From the NCBI GenBank assembly GCA_023262065.1, contig JALRDW010000200.1:1-5796 (forward strand): 5,796 nucleotides of DNA. The letters are read 5' to 3'. The stretch comes from Acidimicrobiia bacterium (GTDB taxonomy: Bacteria; Actinomycetota; Acidimicrobiia; IMCC26256). A program made the translations under genes and the position numbers. The notes under the pieces were generated by a model that was not told the origin of the DNA, ran no database searches, and saw only the letters and a list, made by a program, of their open reading frames with translations. Shown here in pieces: positions 5,678 through 5,796 of this stretch; position 1 is the stretch's first letter; each line of letters opens with the position of its first letter.

Positions 5678-5796
5678 ATGCGTCTCTCGCCCGTCGCCTA
5701 CCGTCGCGTGACCGTGGTCGCCGCCGTGCTCGTCCCGCCCGCCCTGCTGATCGGCGCCGTGGGCGCTGCAATGGCCGCCACCCCCGGCGTCGTCAC
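5678..5796 (+). CDS. N-terminal fragment of a membrane or exported protein
   Basis: An open frame from ATG 5678 runs off the right edge after 39 complete codons. The N-terminus has a short polar part with two Arg (YRR at 8-10) followed by a hydrophobic stretch from about residue 11 to 34 (VTVVAAVLVPPALLIGAVGA and onward), i.e. a signal-anchor, first transmembrane helix or signal peptide. The RLSPVAYRR start is reminiscent of the N-terminus of actinobacterial CtaA/COX15 heme A synthases, but the helix that follows lacks the expected TGAAVRLTGSGLGC-type motif in the visible part, so I do not make that call. The start is supported by the TAGGCT promoter 7 nt upstream. Divergent from the hydrolase. 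Family unresolved because the rest is missing. Confidence 0.6.
   Translation, partial: MRLSPVAYRRVTVVAAVLVPPALLIGAVGAAMAATPGVV

Noticed and set aside
5678..5796. Calling the right-edge gene a CtaA/COX15 heme A synthase.
   Set aside because: Only the first few residues resemble that family; the visible first helix lacks the expected Gly/Arg-containing motif, and the rest is outside the window.
1..5796. A novel defence, mobile or RNA-based system.
   Set aside because: I found no nuclease, transposase, recombinase, reverse transcriptase, repeat array or long structured noncoding segment; genes fill all but about 150 bases and belong to common metabolic families.

Overview
The window looks like ordinary chromosomal DNA from a high-GC actinobacterium. 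The sequence is strongly GC-rich with GC-ending codons, genes are packed with 4-bp stop/start overlaps, and the last intergenic region has TANNNT -10 hexamers that place transcription starts on or beside start codons (leaderless mRNA). An Acidimicrobiia-type or related actinobacterium is my best guess, but it is inference; no taxonomic marker gene is present. I see no rRNA, tRNA, CRISPR array, insertion sequence, phage gene or large repeat.

Layout. Positions 1-132 hold the C-terminal end of an unidentified gene. It overlaps by 4 bp (GTGA) the start of a ten-helix EamA/DMT-family transporter (129-1052). Four bases further on, convergently, lies an FAD-dependent amine/amino-acid-oxidase-type oxidoreductase (1057-2448, minus). 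A 77-bp divergent intergenic region (2449-2525) separates it from a three-gene plus-strand operon: a short-chain dehydrogenase of the 2,4-dienoyl-CoA reductase type (2526-3419), an enoyl-CoA hydratase/isomerase with both catalytic glutamates (3416-4231, ATGA overlap), and a SnoaL/NTF2-like protein (4238-4723, 6-bp gap). Three bases beyond, convergently, is an alpha/beta hydrolase (4727-5617, minus). A 60-bp divergent promoter region (5618-5677) then leads to the N-terminus of a membrane or exported protein cut by the window edge (5678-5796).

How the genes may work together. The reductase and hydratase are almost certainly translated together and both should act on acyl-CoA thioesters, so the operon probably handles an unsaturated or otherwise unusual acyl-CoA intermediate in catabolism. 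The NTF2-like protein may bind or transform the same kind of small hydrophobic molecule. The FAD oxidoreductase, hydrolase and transporter could be accessory, but nothing in the sequence ties them to the operon beyond adjacency.

I did not find a convincing previously undescribed system. The most informative points are the non-YxxxK catalytic arrangement of the reductase, the tightly coupled reductase-hydratase pair, and the back-to-back leaderless promoters at 5618-5677. The only long stretches without a real gene are the two divergent regions, both under 80 bp.
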